Notes: generated from the letters alone by a model not told the origin. Counted from the first letter of the stretch, positions 28,837 through 37,961 are shown. The stretch is 64,000 bases of DNA from Arthrobacter sp. SPG23 (GCF_000876655.1 NZ_JYCN01000013.1:1-64000); one strand, 5' to 3'. Numbers and translations are program-made.

Positions 28837-28884
28837 AAATGCGCATGCTCCGGACGCACCACAGCGTCCGGAGCATCCGCATTT
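28837..28884. terminator. Bidirectional intrinsic terminator after the WXG100 gene
   Basis: A 13-bp perfect stem (ATGCTCCGGACGC at 28845-28857 with its complement at 28864-28876, loop ACCACA) is extended by AAATGCG/CGCATTT after a single C-C mismatch. The flanking A and T runs make it usable in both directions. It separates the WXG100 gene from the convergent EamA gene. Confidence 0.9.
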
Positions 28885-28916
28885 AACAGGGGGGCTGCTG
28901 CCGGCGCGTAACCGGT

Positions 28917-30002
28917 TCAGGGGACCGGTTCGACGTCGTTAGCGTGGTCCAGCGGCGCCGGCAACGGCGCTGCACCGGCGTCCGAAGCAGGACCTCCTGC
29001 CGCGGCAGGCACGGCCGCCGGGCCGCGCAGCTCGTCCACGCGGACCAGAACCACGCCGCCAACGATCAGCATCCCGCCGAGGAGTTGGACGGGGCCGGGC
29101 AGTTCACCCAGCAGGAGCCACGCCCAGATGACGGCGAAAAGCACCTCGGTGAGCGACACGAACGATGCCACTTTGGAACCGAGCGCCCGCGCGGCAACAA
29201 TGCCCGAAACGTAGGCGAGGACCGTGGCCAGGACAATCAGGCCGCCCAACGAAACCCACCACGGGGTGACCCACGGCCCGAGTTTGGTGTCCGCCACGCT
29301 GAACGCCATGGGCAGCAGGCCCGTCGCTGCCGCCAGCCACATCACCACGGCGCCCACCATCAGGCCGCCGGACGCCAGGACGATCGGCGGGAGGGTGTCA
29401 TTCTCCTTGGCTGTAATGAAGAAATAGATCGCCAGGCAGACGGCTGCGGCAATTCCCCACAGGACCCCGACGACGTCTATTTTCACCGCACCCGTAAGGT
29501 CCAGCACCAGGATCAGTCCGCCCAGCGAAAGCAGCGTTCCGGCAATGGTGAGCGGGCGTGGACGCCGGCGGCTCGCGGCCCACAGCCAGAGGACGATGAT
29601 CACCGGAGCCAGGTACTCCAGCAACAGGGCAACGCCAACGGAGAGGCGCTCGACGGCGTTGAAGTAGAAGAGCTGGCAGGCAGCAACGCCAATGAGCCCG
29701 AACAGCAGGATGGTCACCCAGTTGTCCCTCAGCTGGCCCCAGCGGCCGCGCAAGGCCGGCACGGCAGGGATCACGAGGATGAGTGCTGCTCCGGTCAGGC
29801 GTGCGGTCACTGCGGCGCCCGGAGTCCAGCCGGTTTCGAGCAGGGACTTGGCGAACGATCCGGAAAGGCCGAAGACCGCCGAGGAGAACAGTGCAACGCC
29901 AAGCCCGGACGCCAGGAAACCGGAAGCGGCCCGGCGGGCGGCGTCCGGCCGGGAAGCCGCGCTCTTGACCGACGCTTCTTCGCGTTTGCTTACGGCAGGC
30001 AC
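28917..30002 (-). CDS. EamA/DMT family transporter
   Basis: The 361-residue protein has about ten hydrophobic helices in two EamA repeats, the usual drug/metabolite transporter layout (for example LEYLAPVIIVLWLW and LTEVLFAVIWAWLLLGE near the end of each half). Substrates of this family range from amino acids to drugs and cannot be deduced here. The start is GTG 30002 with GGAGG about 7 nt upstream. The C-terminal 45 residues are a Pro/Ala-rich cytoplasmic tail. It is transcribed away from a CGNR zinc-finger regulator gene, which may control it. Confidence 0.9.
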   Translation of the reverse strand: MPAVSKREEASVKSAASRPDAARRAASGFLASGLGVALFSSAVFGLSGSFAKSLLETGWTPGAAVTARLTGAALILVIPAVPALRGRWGQLRDNWVTILLFGLIGVAACQLFYFNAVERLSVGVALLLEYLAPVIIVLWLWAASRRRPRPLTIAGTLLSLGGLILVLDLTGAVKIDVVGVLWGIAAAVCLAIYFFITAKENDTLPPIVLASGGLMVGAVVMWLAAATGLLPMAFSVADTKLGPWVTPWWVSLGGLIVLATVLAYVSGIVAARALGSKVASFVSLTEVLFAVIWAWLLLGELPGPVQLLGGMLIVGGVVLVRVDELRGPAAVPAAAGGPASDAGAAPLPAPLDHANDVEPVP

Positions 30003-30030
30003 GGCTGCCTCCTGTCAGGAGTAAAGTGGG

Positions 30031-30049
30031 GTAATGGTCATGACATTAC
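30031..30049. promoter_or_regulatory. Dyad in the EamA/CGNR divergent promoter region
   Basis: GTAATG-GTCATGAC-ATTAC is a dyad: a perfect GTCATGAC centre flanked by GTAAT/ATTAC arms with one extra base on the left. It sits between divergent starts at 30002 and 30073 and would overlap both promoters. It is a good candidate operator for the CGNR protein. This is inferred from position and symmetry only. Confidence 0.45.
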
Positions 30050-30072
30050 GCCCGGCCCTGTAAGGAGTCAAG

Positions 30073-30615
30073 ATGGTTTTTGCCCCTGACACTGAAGTGG
30101 CGCTCCGCACCGTGGTGGGGTTGATCAACAGCGCGGCCAACGGCGAAGAGCATCTCGCGACGATTGAGGATCTGGACCGCTTCCTCCAGGCGGAAGGCTT
30201 CTCCGGAGCGCGGTCGCGCGACGCGGCTGAACTCACCAGCGTCCATAAGCTGCGGAGCCAGCTCACCGAGCTCTGGACCATGGATGAGGACACAGCCGTC
30301 GCGACCGTCAACCGCCTGCTCCGCGAAGCCAATGCGCTGCCGCAGCTGATCAAGCACGATGAGTGGGACTGGCACCTGCATGCCACCACTCGGGAGGCTC
30401 CGCTGGCCGACAGAATGGGCACCGAGGCCGCCATGGCGCTGGTGGATGTGATCCGCAGCAAGGAAATGGACCGGATGCTGGTGTGCGCCGCGGAGGATTG
30501 CGACGCGGTGGTGCTGGACCTCAGCCGGAACCGGTCCAAGCGGTATTGCGATACCGGGAACTGCGCCAACCGGGCACACGTCGCCGCTTACCGCGCACGA
30601 AAGGCCGCTTCGTAG
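30073..30615 (+). CDS. CGNR zinc-finger/ABATE domain regulator
   Basis: The 180-residue protein has an N-terminal ABATE-like helical domain (about 1-125) and a C-terminal CGNR zinc finger: CAAEDCDAVVLD, then SKRYCDTGNCANRAHVAAYR. The Cys pairs and the Arg-rich end are as in the family, which is thought to be made of ligand-sensing transcription regulators. ATG 30073 has AAGGAG about 7 nt upstream. It is divergent from the EamA exporter, an arrangement typical of a regulator and its target transporter. Confidence 0.9.
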   Translation: MVFAPDTEVALRTVVGLINSAANGEEHLATIEDLDRFLQAEGFSGARSRDAAELTSVHKLRSQLTELWTMDEDTAVATVNRLLREANALPQLIKHDEWDWHLHATTREAPLADRMGTEAAMALVDVIRSKEMDRMLVCAAEDCDAVVLDLSRNRSKRYCDTGNCANRAHVAAYRARKAAS

Positions 30616-30666
30616 GGACCGGAACCAGCTGGAATTATCCTACGGAGGAGCCGGCCCTCAGGAAAC

Positions 30667-31029
30667 CTACCGGGGGTCGGTGCCGGGAGCGGCATCCGGC
30701 GCACCGGGAGCCTGCGAATCCGGGCGCGCGGAATGGCCTCCGTGGCCGGCGGACTTCTTGGAACTCAGATTCACGCCGGACCCCTTACCCAGGTGGTCGG
30801 CATTGTCCTTGTAGCTCATCGAAAGCATCGCCGCGATCACCAGCGTCACGATGAAGGCAATTCCCGCGCCGGTGAAGGCGAGGTCGAAACGCGGAGTCCG
30901 GGAGCTGCCGCCGGAGGCGAAGATCAGCACGGCAAAGAAGGCCAGGACGGCCCAGAATGCGGAGAACATGAGGGGCCCCTTGACCGAGGTCCGCAGATTG
31001 CGCGGTTCTCCTGGTTTCTGCTGTGCCAA
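30667..31029 (-). CDS. Small conserved membrane protein, two helices
   Basis: The 120-residue protein has two membrane helices (about 22-44 and 52-74) and a polar C-terminal tail rich in Gly, His, Pro and Ser (KKSAGHGGHSARPDS). The start is TTG 31029, chosen because GGGAGG lies 6-7 nt upstream and no better start exists. I do not recognise a named family. It stands alone between the CGNR gene and a DUF308-like gene. Confidence 0.75.
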   Translation of the reverse strand: MAQQKPGEPRNLRTSVKGPLMFSAFWAVLAFFAVLIFASGGSSRTPRFDLAFTGAGIAFIVTLVIAAMLSMSYKDNADHLGKGSGVNLSSKKSAGHGGHSARPDSQAPGAPDAAPGTDPR

Positions 31030-31116
31030 GGTGTTTCCTCCCGTGCGGCACGGCCGGGGCCCTGCCGCTTAAGTCAAGCGATTGTTCTACACGAAGTAGA
31101 ACCGTTCCCTACTAGT

Positions 31117-31707
31117 TTACGGCCTCACCGAAACGGACCGCGCATCATGCCGGAGCGTCAGGGCCGCCAGGATCCAGAGAACGCCGGAAATGATCGCTCC
31201 GCCACCGGCCACTCCGAGCAGGGCGTGCGCTCCGAGGCTGATGAAGAAGGGCAGCGCCACGGCCGTCCCCAGCCCGATCACGCCTGAGGCAAGCCAGTCG
31301 CGTGCCAGTACGCTGCGGCCGCGGTACAGGACTCCAAGGTAGAGTTCCGCGGCCCCCAGCAGGCCCACGCCCAGCGCAGCCAGGACCCCGAACACCAGTT
31401 CGCTGCCCAGGAACGCCACGGCCACACCGGCGCCTGTGAGGACAGCCCCCGCTGCGGCCATGACCTTGCCGGCCGGCTGCTTGGCAGCAAGGCCGAACTT
31501 CCCGATTCCGCGGATCAGTATCACGCCGGTGGCCAGCAGGTAGAGCCCGCCGGCCCACCCCATTTCGGATGCCGACGGCGACGCCCAGAACACGGTTACC
31601 GCACCGAAGACAAGGGCAATCACGGCCCTGGTGAGCACCGGCTGCCACAGGTCCGCGGCGGGAGCGGTCAGGGCAGCGGGATCGGAAGGAGTTGCGGGAG
31701 GGGTCAC
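31117..31707 (-). CDS. HdeD/DUF308-like membrane protein
   Basis: The 196-residue protein has about six closely spaced membrane helices with Gly-rich pairs (GWAGGLYLLATGVILIRGIG, AGGGAIISGVLWILAAL). The repeating two-helix units are like the DUF308/HdeD family of actinobacteria. A specific function is not known. The start GTG 31707 has no strong ribosome site, and the message may be leaderless. Confidence 0.7.
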   Translation of the reverse strand: MTPPATPSDPAALTAPAADLWQPVLTRAVIALVFGAVTVFWASPSASEMGWAGGLYLLATGVILIRGIGKFGLAAKQPAGKVMAAAGAVLTGAGVAVAFLGSELVFGVLAALGVGLLGAAELYLGVLYRGRSVLARDWLASGVIGLGTAVALPFFISLGAHALLGVAGGGAIISGVLWILAALTLRHDARSVSVRP

Positions 31708-31808
31708 GGGTCCAGTTTAGTGCGCGGGGGACATGGCGCGAACCGGGGACAGGAGCAGCCCGCCGGACCTGCAGGAAAATGCGGACCTCGTGACCGGGAC
31801 GAACCGGC

Positions 31809-33161
31809 TTAGGGCGACCCGAGGACCATCCACTTGTCCGTCCTTGCCCGGAGGCCCAGCGTTACCGCCCGGGCGGACATGTACCCCAGCGAAAAAGCCA
31901 GCCATAGCCACGCGAGCCCTGCGGCCCCGTCGACGGCGGAGACCCGCACAGCTGCCAGCAGCGGCACGTACACCGCAAGATTCACGACGCCGGCAATTGC
32001 CAGGTATTTCGCGTCACCGGCGCCGATGAGGACGCCGTCGAGCACAAAGACATAGCCGGCCACCGGCTGCCCGGCGGCGAGCACCCACAAGGCGAGCGTC
32101 AGCGCGGACCGGACGCCGGCGTCGGACGTGAACAGCGCACCCGCCCATGGGGCTGCAGCGGCCAGCAATACGCCGGTGACCACCCCGAATCCCGTACCCC
32201 AGCGGATCATGGTCCGGGTCAACTCGCGCGCCGCGGCGGGATTTCCGGCCCCCAGTTCCTTCCCGATCAGGGCCTGGGCCGCAATTGCCAGGGCATCCAG
32301 GGCAAAGGCCAGGAAGGTGAAAATGGTCATGGCCAGCTGATGGGCAGCCAGGTTCACCGGGCCCTGGGCCGTCACCACCAGGACGGTTGCAAGGATCGCA
32401 ATGCGCAGGCTCAGGGTGCGGAGCATGAGCCAGGACCCCACTTTGGTCATGGCACGAATGCCCCGCCAGTCCGGCCGGAGCGTAACTCCGTGGTCGCGGG
32501 CGTTTCGCTGGACGATCACCAGATACACCAGGGCCATACCCCACTGGGCAATGCTGGTCCCCACGGCGGAACCTGTCACGGACCAGCCCAGGCCGTAGAC
32601 CAGGCCCAGGTTGAGGAGGATGTTCAGGGTGAACCCCGCCGAGGCCACGGCCAGGGGTGTGCGGGTGTCCTGGAGGCCACGCAGCACGCCGGTGCCGGCG
32701 AAGATCAGCAGCATGGCTACGAGTCCGGGCATGGACCAGCGGAGATAGTCCACGGCGAACTGCCGGACTTCTCCCGTAGCGCCCATCAGGTCGACGAGCA
32801 GCTCGGCACCGACGAATCCCGCCGGCGCCAGCACCAGGCCCAGGACGAGCGCCAGCCAGACACCGTCCCGTCCTGCCGCGAGGGCTTTGGGGAGCTTCCC
32901 CTCGCCGATGGCCCTGGCAACGGCAGGCGTGGTGGAGTATGCCAGGAACACCATGAGGCCCACGGCCGTATGGAGCACAGCCGAGGCCAGCCCCACCCCT
33001 GCCAGCTGGGACACGCCGAGGTGGCCCACTATGGCCGAGTCCGCCAGCAGGAACAGCGGTTCCGCGATGAGGGCACCGAATGCCGGCACGGCAAGGCGGA
33101 GGATTTCCCGGGTGTTCCGGCCGGCGGGAACAGTCCGGGAAGCGGCACGTGATTTTGGCAC
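31809..33161 (-). CDS. MATE family efflux transporter (DinF-type)
   Basis: The 450-residue protein has twelve predicted membrane helices in two halves. The first half has the typical FALADSAIVGHLG-like motif (LLADSAIVGHLGVSQLAGVG) of DinF-type MATE exporters. These move organic cations and other drugs out of the cell in exchange for Na+ or H+. GTG 33161 is the start, just after a hydrophilic Arg-rich N-terminus begins. It appears to be a single-gene unit; the next gene upstream is divergent. Confidence 0.92.
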   Translation of the reverse strand: MPKSRAASRTVPAGRNTREILRLAVPAFGALIAEPLFLLADSAIVGHLGVSQLAGVGLASAVLHTAVGLMVFLAYSTTPAVARAIGEGKLPKALAAGRDGVWLALVLGLVLAPAGFVGAELLVDLMGATGEVRQFAVDYLRWSMPGLVAMLLIFAGTGVLRGLQDTRTPLAVASAGFTLNILLNLGLVYGLGWSVTGSAVGTSIAQWGMALVYLVIVQRNARDHGVTLRPDWRGIRAMTKVGSWLMLRTLSLRIAILATVLVVTAQGPVNLAAHQLAMTIFTFLAFALDALAIAAQALIGKELGAGNPAAARELTRTMIRWGTGFGVVTGVLLAAAAPWAGALFTSDAGVRSALTLALWVLAAGQPVAGYVFVLDGVLIGAGDAKYLAIAGVVNLAVYVPLLAAVRVSAVDGAAGLAWLWLAFSLGYMSARAVTLGLRARTDKWMVLGSP

Positions 33162-33206
33162 GGAGCCAGCCTAGCTGGAGAGAACTGTCACATGCCGACC
33201 CATTTA

Positions 33207-33255
33207 GTTGACTCTTCAAGTAATTGGGGGCACAGTTAAGTCTTGAAAGTTCAAC
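33207..33255. promoter_or_regulatory. Imperfect inverted repeat between the MATE and doxX genes
   Basis: GTTGACTCTTCAAGTAA (33207-33223) and TTAAGTCTTGAAAGTTCAAC (33236-33255) are imperfect inverted copies, with TTCAAG/CTTGAA as the core. The site lies in an AT-rich patch of the divergent MATE/doxX region and includes TTGACT, which could be a -35 box for doxX. It may bind a repressor, perhaps of MarR type; none is encoded nearby. Confidence 0.35.
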
Positions 33256-33311
33256 CGTGTCCCTGAAGGGCGCGCGGCAATGCCCCCGACCTCCGAAATG
33301 GTGAAATTCCC

Positions 33312-33746
33312 ATGAACCAGTCCACACTGACCACCACAGCACTCACTATCCTGCGCGTCATCGCAGGCTTCCTCTTCGCAGCCCACGGCTGGCAGAAGTT
33401 CAACGAGTGGACCATCGCCGGAACCCAGGCCTCATTCGCCAAAATGGGCGTTCCGGCGGCCGAGCTGGCAGCTCCCGCCGTGGCCACCCTGGAGCTTGTG
33501 GGTGGCACCGCCCTGATCCTGGGCGTATTGACCCGTGTTTTCGCGGCACTCCTCGCACTGGACATGCTGGGCGCCCTGTTCCTGGTCCACGCCTCCGCCG
33601 GTGTCTTTGCCGCGACGGGCGGTTATGAACTGGTACTGCTGCTGGCAGCCGGAGCGCTGGCCATTGCCCTGACCGGCGCCGGCAAGGTGGCTGTGGACCG
33701 GGCACTGTTCGGCCGCAGCAACTCGAAGCTCAGCGTCCTCGCCTAA
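33312..33746 (+). CDS. DoxX family membrane protein
   Basis: The 144-residue protein has four membrane helices and the DoxX pattern: ILRVIAGFLFAAHGWQKF, a helix with ELVGGTALILGVLTR, then two C-terminal helices. DoxX proteins are linked to quinone-dependent redox and oxidative stress responses in some actinobacteria, but the reaction is not settled. ATG 33312 has only a weak ribosome site. A strong terminator follows. Confidence 0.9.
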   Translation: MNQSTLTTTALTILRVIAGFLFAAHGWQKFNEWTIAGTQASFAKMGVPAAELAAPAVATLELVGGTALILGVLTRVFAALLALDMLGALFLVHASAGVFAATGGYELVLLLAAGALAIALTGAGKVAVDRALFGRSNSKLSVLA

Positions 33747-33776
33747 AGCGGGAGCCGCCCAGAACAAAGACCCTGC

Positions 33777-33818
33777 ACGACGACGGGCCGGTCACGCGAG
33801 TGGCCGGCCCGTCGTCGT
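33777..33818. terminator. Strong hairpin terminator after doxX
   Basis: A 19-bp stem (33777-33795 with 33800-33818) has a single T-G wobble and the loop GCGA. It is placed between convergent doxX and the AztD-like gene. Only a short T stretch follows, as is common in high-GC actinobacteria. It should work for both strands. Confidence 0.85.
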
Positions 33819-33855
33819 TCGAGCTGGGCATTCGAAGTATTCTCCTACGGGAATA

Positions 33856-35220
33856 CTATCCGGACACGCCTGTCAACTCGTTGGGCACGTGCGGGAGTTC
33901 CGCGGATTTGGTGAGCTTGCCTGACGAAAGGTCCACTGCATGGATCGTGCTGCTTGCCGGCTCGGTGACATAGGCGGTGGAACCCTGGACAAACAAGGCG
34001 GGCCGCGGGTCCTGCCAGGTTTCGGACTCCTCCCATTCCTCGACCACGGGAATCGTGGATGCGATATTTCCCGTCAAAGGATCGATGACCCGCAGTGCGC
34101 CGTCGGTCCCCAGGACCAGGGCCTCGCCCGAGGGACCCCTTCCCAGCGACCGGAACGAATAGCTCGTGCCGAGTTCCACCAGCCGGAGGGTGGCCGTGTC
34201 CGTATTGACGAGGGAGACACGCGTGGGCCGCTCCAGCGTGGCGTCCTTATCCACCTTGTAGTCACCCAAAACCACGGGCGACGCAGGGGAACCCGCCTGG
34301 TTTCCCATCCGCCCGTAAGCGTCCGGGCTGGCCACTTTCGAAATCCGCCCGTCCCGGTAGATGAGCATGCCGTTTTCGCAGCCCACCACCACGGCGTCAT
34401 GGCCCGCCGCCGCCTCACCGTGCACGCCGGGGCAGTCCTCGTTGCGCTCCAGTTCCACCCGGTCCTGGCCGGCTCCTGCAGCCATCACGGCAACCCCCCG
34501 CCTCGACTCGCTGCCTCCGAGGGTGACGAGCAACTTGCCGCCCTCGAGAGGCACTGCGACGCCGTGGTGCGCTTCCGGCGCGGTGTAGATATCCGTTACG
34601 GGAAGACCCCCGGGCTTCTCCCCCAGCCCCGCCGGGTCGAAGATCTCCACTTTTCCGGAACCGTCACTGAAGAGTGCGGTCCTCCCGGCATGGAAGACGG
34701 CGTGGCCGGACTTGCTGGCTTCGAAGGAGGCTTCTGTGAGGGCCGGAGGCGCCGCGTAGGAATGCCCGTGGTCACCATGCTTTTCAGTCCACACGCCGGC
34801 ATCAAACACCCTGAAGGCATCCCCGGTGGACACCAGGACATGCCGGCCGTCGCCCGCGGGGTTCAACCTGTTGAAGCCTGCAAGCTCCGCCTCCCCCACC
34901 ACCTCCAGGGAGGCGGCGTCGAGGACCGTGAGGCCTCCGGCGTGGGTCAGCACCAATCTGGGCGCCGGCCCCTGGACTTCCCGGCTTGCACTGGATGGCT
35001 CGGCGGACTGCCCGGCGGCCGGCGCGCCTGCTGGCGGCTGGGAGCTGCCACCGCTGCGGGCGGGAGCCGCGGCGCAACCGCTCAGCACAAGCGCCGCGCC
35101 GGCAGCTGCGGCCGCGCCACGAATTACTGCCAGGGGCGCCCGCAGACCGCGCCGGGGAACCGTGCGGGCGAAATGGGGCGTGGGTTTCAGGCGACGAATG
35201 ATACTGTTGCGGGCTCTCAT
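33856..35220 (-). CDS. aztD: AztD-like zinc metallochaperone lipoprotein
   Basis: The 454-residue protein has a lipoprotein signal (hydrophobic run then VLSGCAAAP) and a beta-propeller-like body. The His-rich segment KHGDHGHSY matches the metal-binding loop of AztD, a periplasmic/extracellular zinc chaperone that hands zinc to the AztC binding protein of an ABC importer. No aztABC genes are present in this window, so it is an orphan here. The annotated start ATG 35220 gives a long basic N-terminus; a later start inside the first 25 codons is possible. A Zur-like dyad sits directly upstream, which fits zinc-starvation control. Confidence 0.8.
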   Translation of the reverse strand: MRARNSIIRRLKPTPHFARTVPRRGLRAPLAVIRGAAAAAGAALVLSGCAAAPARSGGSSQPPAGAPAAGQSAEPSSASREVQGPAPRLVLTHAGGLTVLDAASLEVVGEAELAGFNRLNPAGDGRHVLVSTGDAFRVFDAGVWTEKHGDHGHSYAAPPALTEASFEASKSGHAVFHAGRTALFSDGSGKVEIFDPAGLGEKPGGLPVTDIYTAPEAHHGVAVPLEGGKLLVTLGGSESRRGVAVMAAGAGQDRVELERNEDCPGVHGEAAAGHDAVVVGCENGMLIYRDGRISKVASPDAYGRMGNQAGSPASPVVLGDYKVDKDATLERPTRVSLVNTDTATLRLVELGTSYSFRSLGRGPSGEALVLGTDGALRVIDPLTGNIASTIPVVEEWEESETWQDPRPALFVQGSTAYVTEPASSTIHAVDLSSGKLTKSAELPHVPNELTGVSG

Positions 35221-35226
35221 GGCTTA

Positions 35227-35245
35227 AATGATATTCATTCTCATT
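35227..35245 (-). promoter_or_regulatory. Zur-like operator upstream of aztD
   Basis: AATGATATTCATTCTCATT is an AT-rich 19-bp imperfect dyad (AATGA...TCATT arms), similar in composition to Zur/Fur-family boxes. It lies 7-25 bp upstream of the aztD start, where binding would block the promoter or ribosome site. The match to a zinc chaperone gene supports Zur, but the exact consensus for this genus cannot be checked here. Confidence 0.5.
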
Positions 35246-35380
35246 AACGATGCAAATTGCATGCAGCACGGCAGGCCGGTCAGGGCCCGGGAATGGTCCG
35301 GGCCGCCTCATATGGCGGGTGGGCCGGCCTTTGTGTCATTCCGACCGCACGGTGTGCCGGGTCATCAGTAAACTCTCAGC

Positions 35381-36382
35381 ATGAGCGAGACTGCCGCCAA
35401 TTCAGTGACCCTCCGCTTCCTTGCGGCCCCCATGGACGTCGGCCACAGCGGTTCCGTGGACGCCGGAACCGTACTTGAGTGGGTGGACAAAGCGGCCTAT
35501 GCCGCAGCCGTTGGCTGGGCCAAGTCGTACTGCGTGACGGCCTACGTCGGCAACATCCACTTTGCCGATCCGGTCAACAGCGGGGACATGGTGGAAGTCA
35601 CCGCCACGATCGTCTATACCGGGCGCTCTTCCATGCATATCCGCACAGTGGTTTCTTCGGGCGACCCCAAAGGTGGCCCGGCCACAATGCGCAGCCAGTG
35701 CATGGTGATTTTTGTGGCCGTGGGTCCGGACGGGAAGCCGGTGCCCGTACCGCAGTTCGACCCCTCCACACCGGAGGAGATCGAGCAGCGCGACCATGCC
35801 CTGGCCCGGATCAAGGTCCGCGAGGACATCGTCCAGGCGATGAACGCGCAGGAATATACGGACGCCGGCACCGCAGAACGCGTTGTCCTGCGGTTCATGG
35901 CTGCCCCCACGGATGTGAACTGGGGCGGCAAGGTGCACGGCGGAATCGTCATGAAGTGGATCGACGAGGCCGCCTACGTATGCGCGTCCCGGTACTGCGG
36001 GAAGGACACCGTGGCGGTATTTTCCGGCGGGGTGCGTTTCTACCGGCCGTTGCTGATCGGCCACGTGGTGGAGGTGGAGGCGCGGCTCGTGTACACCGGC
36101 ACCAAGGGGATGCACATTGCCGTGCACGTCCGGTCCGGAGATCCCAAGGGCCGGGAGATGAACCTCACCACGTACTGCCTGACCGTCATGGTGGCCAGGG
36201 ACGCCGCCGGGAACTCGGTGCCGATTCCCCCCTGGGTTCCGGTCTCGGACGAGGACAAGCGCCTGCACGCCCACGCCCGGGAGCTGCTGGAGATCCGGGG
36301 CCGGGCCCCGGGGAACCGGCTGCCCAACCATCTGCTCACAGCTGGCGGCGTGCAGGACGGCGGGGTCCAGGAGACGGCCTAG
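35381..36382 (+). CDS. Acyl-CoA thioesterase, double hotdog
   Basis: The 333-residue protein consists of two hotdog domains in tandem (about 8-135 and 165-300). The second carries the intact pattern NWGGKVHGGIVMKWIDEAAY; the first has the related HSGSVDAGTVLEWVDKAAY, lacking the HGG part. Both continue with a YTGxxxMHIxxxVxSGDPKG strand pair. Such acyl-CoA hydrolases release fatty acids from CoA. There is no ribosome site before ATG 35381, and TAAACT at 35369-35374 lies at -10 distance, so the mRNA may be leaderless. It converges on dnaB with only 9 nt between stops. Confidence 0.9.
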   Translation: MSETAANSVTLRFLAAPMDVGHSGSVDAGTVLEWVDKAAYAAAVGWAKSYCVTAYVGNIHFADPVNSGDMVEVTATIVYTGRSSMHIRTVVSSGDPKGGPATMRSQCMVIFVAVGPDGKPVPVPQFDPSTPEEIEQRDHALARIKVREDIVQAMNAQEYTDAGTAERVVLRFMAAPTDVNWGGKVHGGIVMKWIDEAAYVCASRYCGKDTVAVFSGGVRFYRPLLIGHVVEVEARLVYTGTKGMHIAVHVRSGDPKGREMNLTTYCLTVMVARDAAGNSVPIPPWVPVSDEDKRLHAHARELLEIRGRAPGNRLPNHLLTAGGVQDGGVQETA

Positions 36383-36391
36383 TCCGGCTGA

Positions 36392-37774
36392 CTAGAAGCC
36401 GCCCCCGCCGGCGTCCGCCGCCATGTTGGCGAACCGCGAATAGTGCCCTTGGAAGGCCACCACAATGTCCTTGGTGGGGCCGTTACGGTGCTTGGCAATG
36501 AGGATGTCCGCCTCGCCCGCGCGCGGCGACTCCTTGTCGTACACGTCCTCGCGGTGCAGCAGGATGACCATGTCGGCGTCCTGCTCGATGGACCCTGATT
36601 CACGGAGGTCCGAGACCATGGGCCGCTTGTCCTGGCGTTGTTCGGAGCCACGGTTCAGCTGCGACAGGGCAATCACTGGCACCTGGAGCTCCTTGGCCAG
36701 CAGCTTCAGCGCACGGGAGAACTCGGAGACTTCCTGCTGGCGGGATTCCACTTTCTTGCCCGAGCTCATCAGCTGCAGGTAGTCGAGGATGACCAGCTTG
36801 AGGTCGTGCTGCTGCTTGAGGCGGCGGCACTTGGCCCGGATTTCCATGAGCGACATGTTGGGGCTGTCATCAATGAACAGCGGGGCGTCGTTCATCCGGC
36901 CCATGGTGGTGGCGATCTTGGACCATTGCTCGTCCTTGATGGTGCCCTTTCGGAGATCCTGGAGGCCGATCGTGGCCTCCGCGGAGAGAAGGCGCATGGC
37001 AATCTCGTTCCGGCCCATTTCCAGGGAGAACATCACCGTCGCGAGGTTGTTCTTGATCGCTGCGGACCGGGCAAAGTCCAGCGCGAACGTTGACTTACCG
37101 ACCGCCGGGCGGGCGGCGATAACGATCATCTGGCCCGGGTGCAGACCGTGGGTCAGTTCATCCAGTTCGTAGAAACCCGTGGGGACACCTACCATCCCCT
37201 CGCCGCGGTGGCCGGACGCTTCGATCTCGTCCACCGTGGACTCCATGACGTCCTTGAGGACCACATAGTCCTCGGCGGTACGCCGCTCGGCAACGGCGTA
37301 CACCTCGGCCTGGGCCTGGTTGACCAGGTCTTCCACTTCGCCGTCCGAGCCGTAGCCCAGCTGGACGATCTTGGTTCCGGCATTGACCAGCCGGCGGAGG
37401 ACTGCACGCTCGGCAACGATCTCCGCGTAGTACCCGGCGTTGGCTGCCGTGGGTACGGTCTGGATGAGCTCGTGCAGGTAGGCGGGTCCGCCGATCCTGT
37501 TGATCTCGCCGCGCTTGGTCAGCTCATCGGACACTGTCACGGCGTCGGCGGGCTCGCCACGGCCGTAGAGGTCTATCACGGCCTCGTAGATAGTCTCGTG
37601 GGCGGGGCGGTAGAAGTCTTGGCCCCGAAGGATCTCAACCACATCGGCTATGGCGTCCTTGGACAACATCATGCCGCCAAGAACTGATTGCTCAGCGGGG
37701 ATGTCCTGAGGCGGCTTTCGGCTGCCTTCGGAACTCCGGGTGCCCTCGATTGAATCCAGGTGCGTAACTGACAA
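36392..37774 (-). CDS. dnaB: Replicative DNA helicase DnaB
   Basis: The 460-residue protein has the N-terminal DnaG-interaction domain (LGGMMLSKDAIADVVEIL) and a RecA-like C-terminal helicase with Walker A ARPAVGKST (Lys227). The later helicase motifs include VILDYLQLMS and LSQLNRGSEQRQDKRP. It unwinds DNA at the replication fork as a hexamer. The start is TTG 37774, fixed by GGAGGA about 8 nt upstream; the nearby ATG is out of frame. No intein is present. The upstream region carries several DnaA-box sequences. Confidence 0.97.
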   Translation of the reverse strand: MSVTHLDSIEGTRSSEGSRKPPQDIPAEQSVLGGMMLSKDAIADVVEILRGQDFYRPAHETIYEAVIDLYGRGEPADAVTVSDELTKRGEINRIGGPAYLHELIQTVPTAANAGYYAEIVAERAVLRRLVNAGTKIVQLGYGSDGEVEDLVNQAQAEVYAVAERRTAEDYVVLKDVMESTVDEIEASGHRGEGMVGVPTGFYELDELTHGLHPGQMIVIAARPAVGKSTFALDFARSAAIKNNLATVMFSLEMGRNEIAMRLLSAEATIGLQDLRKGTIKDEQWSKIATTMGRMNDAPLFIDDSPNMSLMEIRAKCRRLKQQHDLKLVILDYLQLMSSGKKVESRQQEVSEFSRALKLLAKELQVPVIALSQLNRGSEQRQDKRPMVSDLRESGSIEQDADMVILLHREDVYDKESPRAGEADILIAKHRNGPTKDIVVAFQGHYSRFANMAADAGGGGF

Positions 37775-37961
37775 AGCTGCCGTCCTCCATTGTGTACCGC
37801 GGCGTATTTCCCAATGCCGTCGGTGCTGTAGCTATCTGCCATTGGGCTGCCGCGGGGCAGCGGAACCCCGCTGTGCGGCAGTGCCAGTATTACCACCCGG
37901 CACCGACAGTCTTCCTGCACGGGCCTGCGCCCGCGCCCGCCGCGACGGCCGTAGAACCCGG

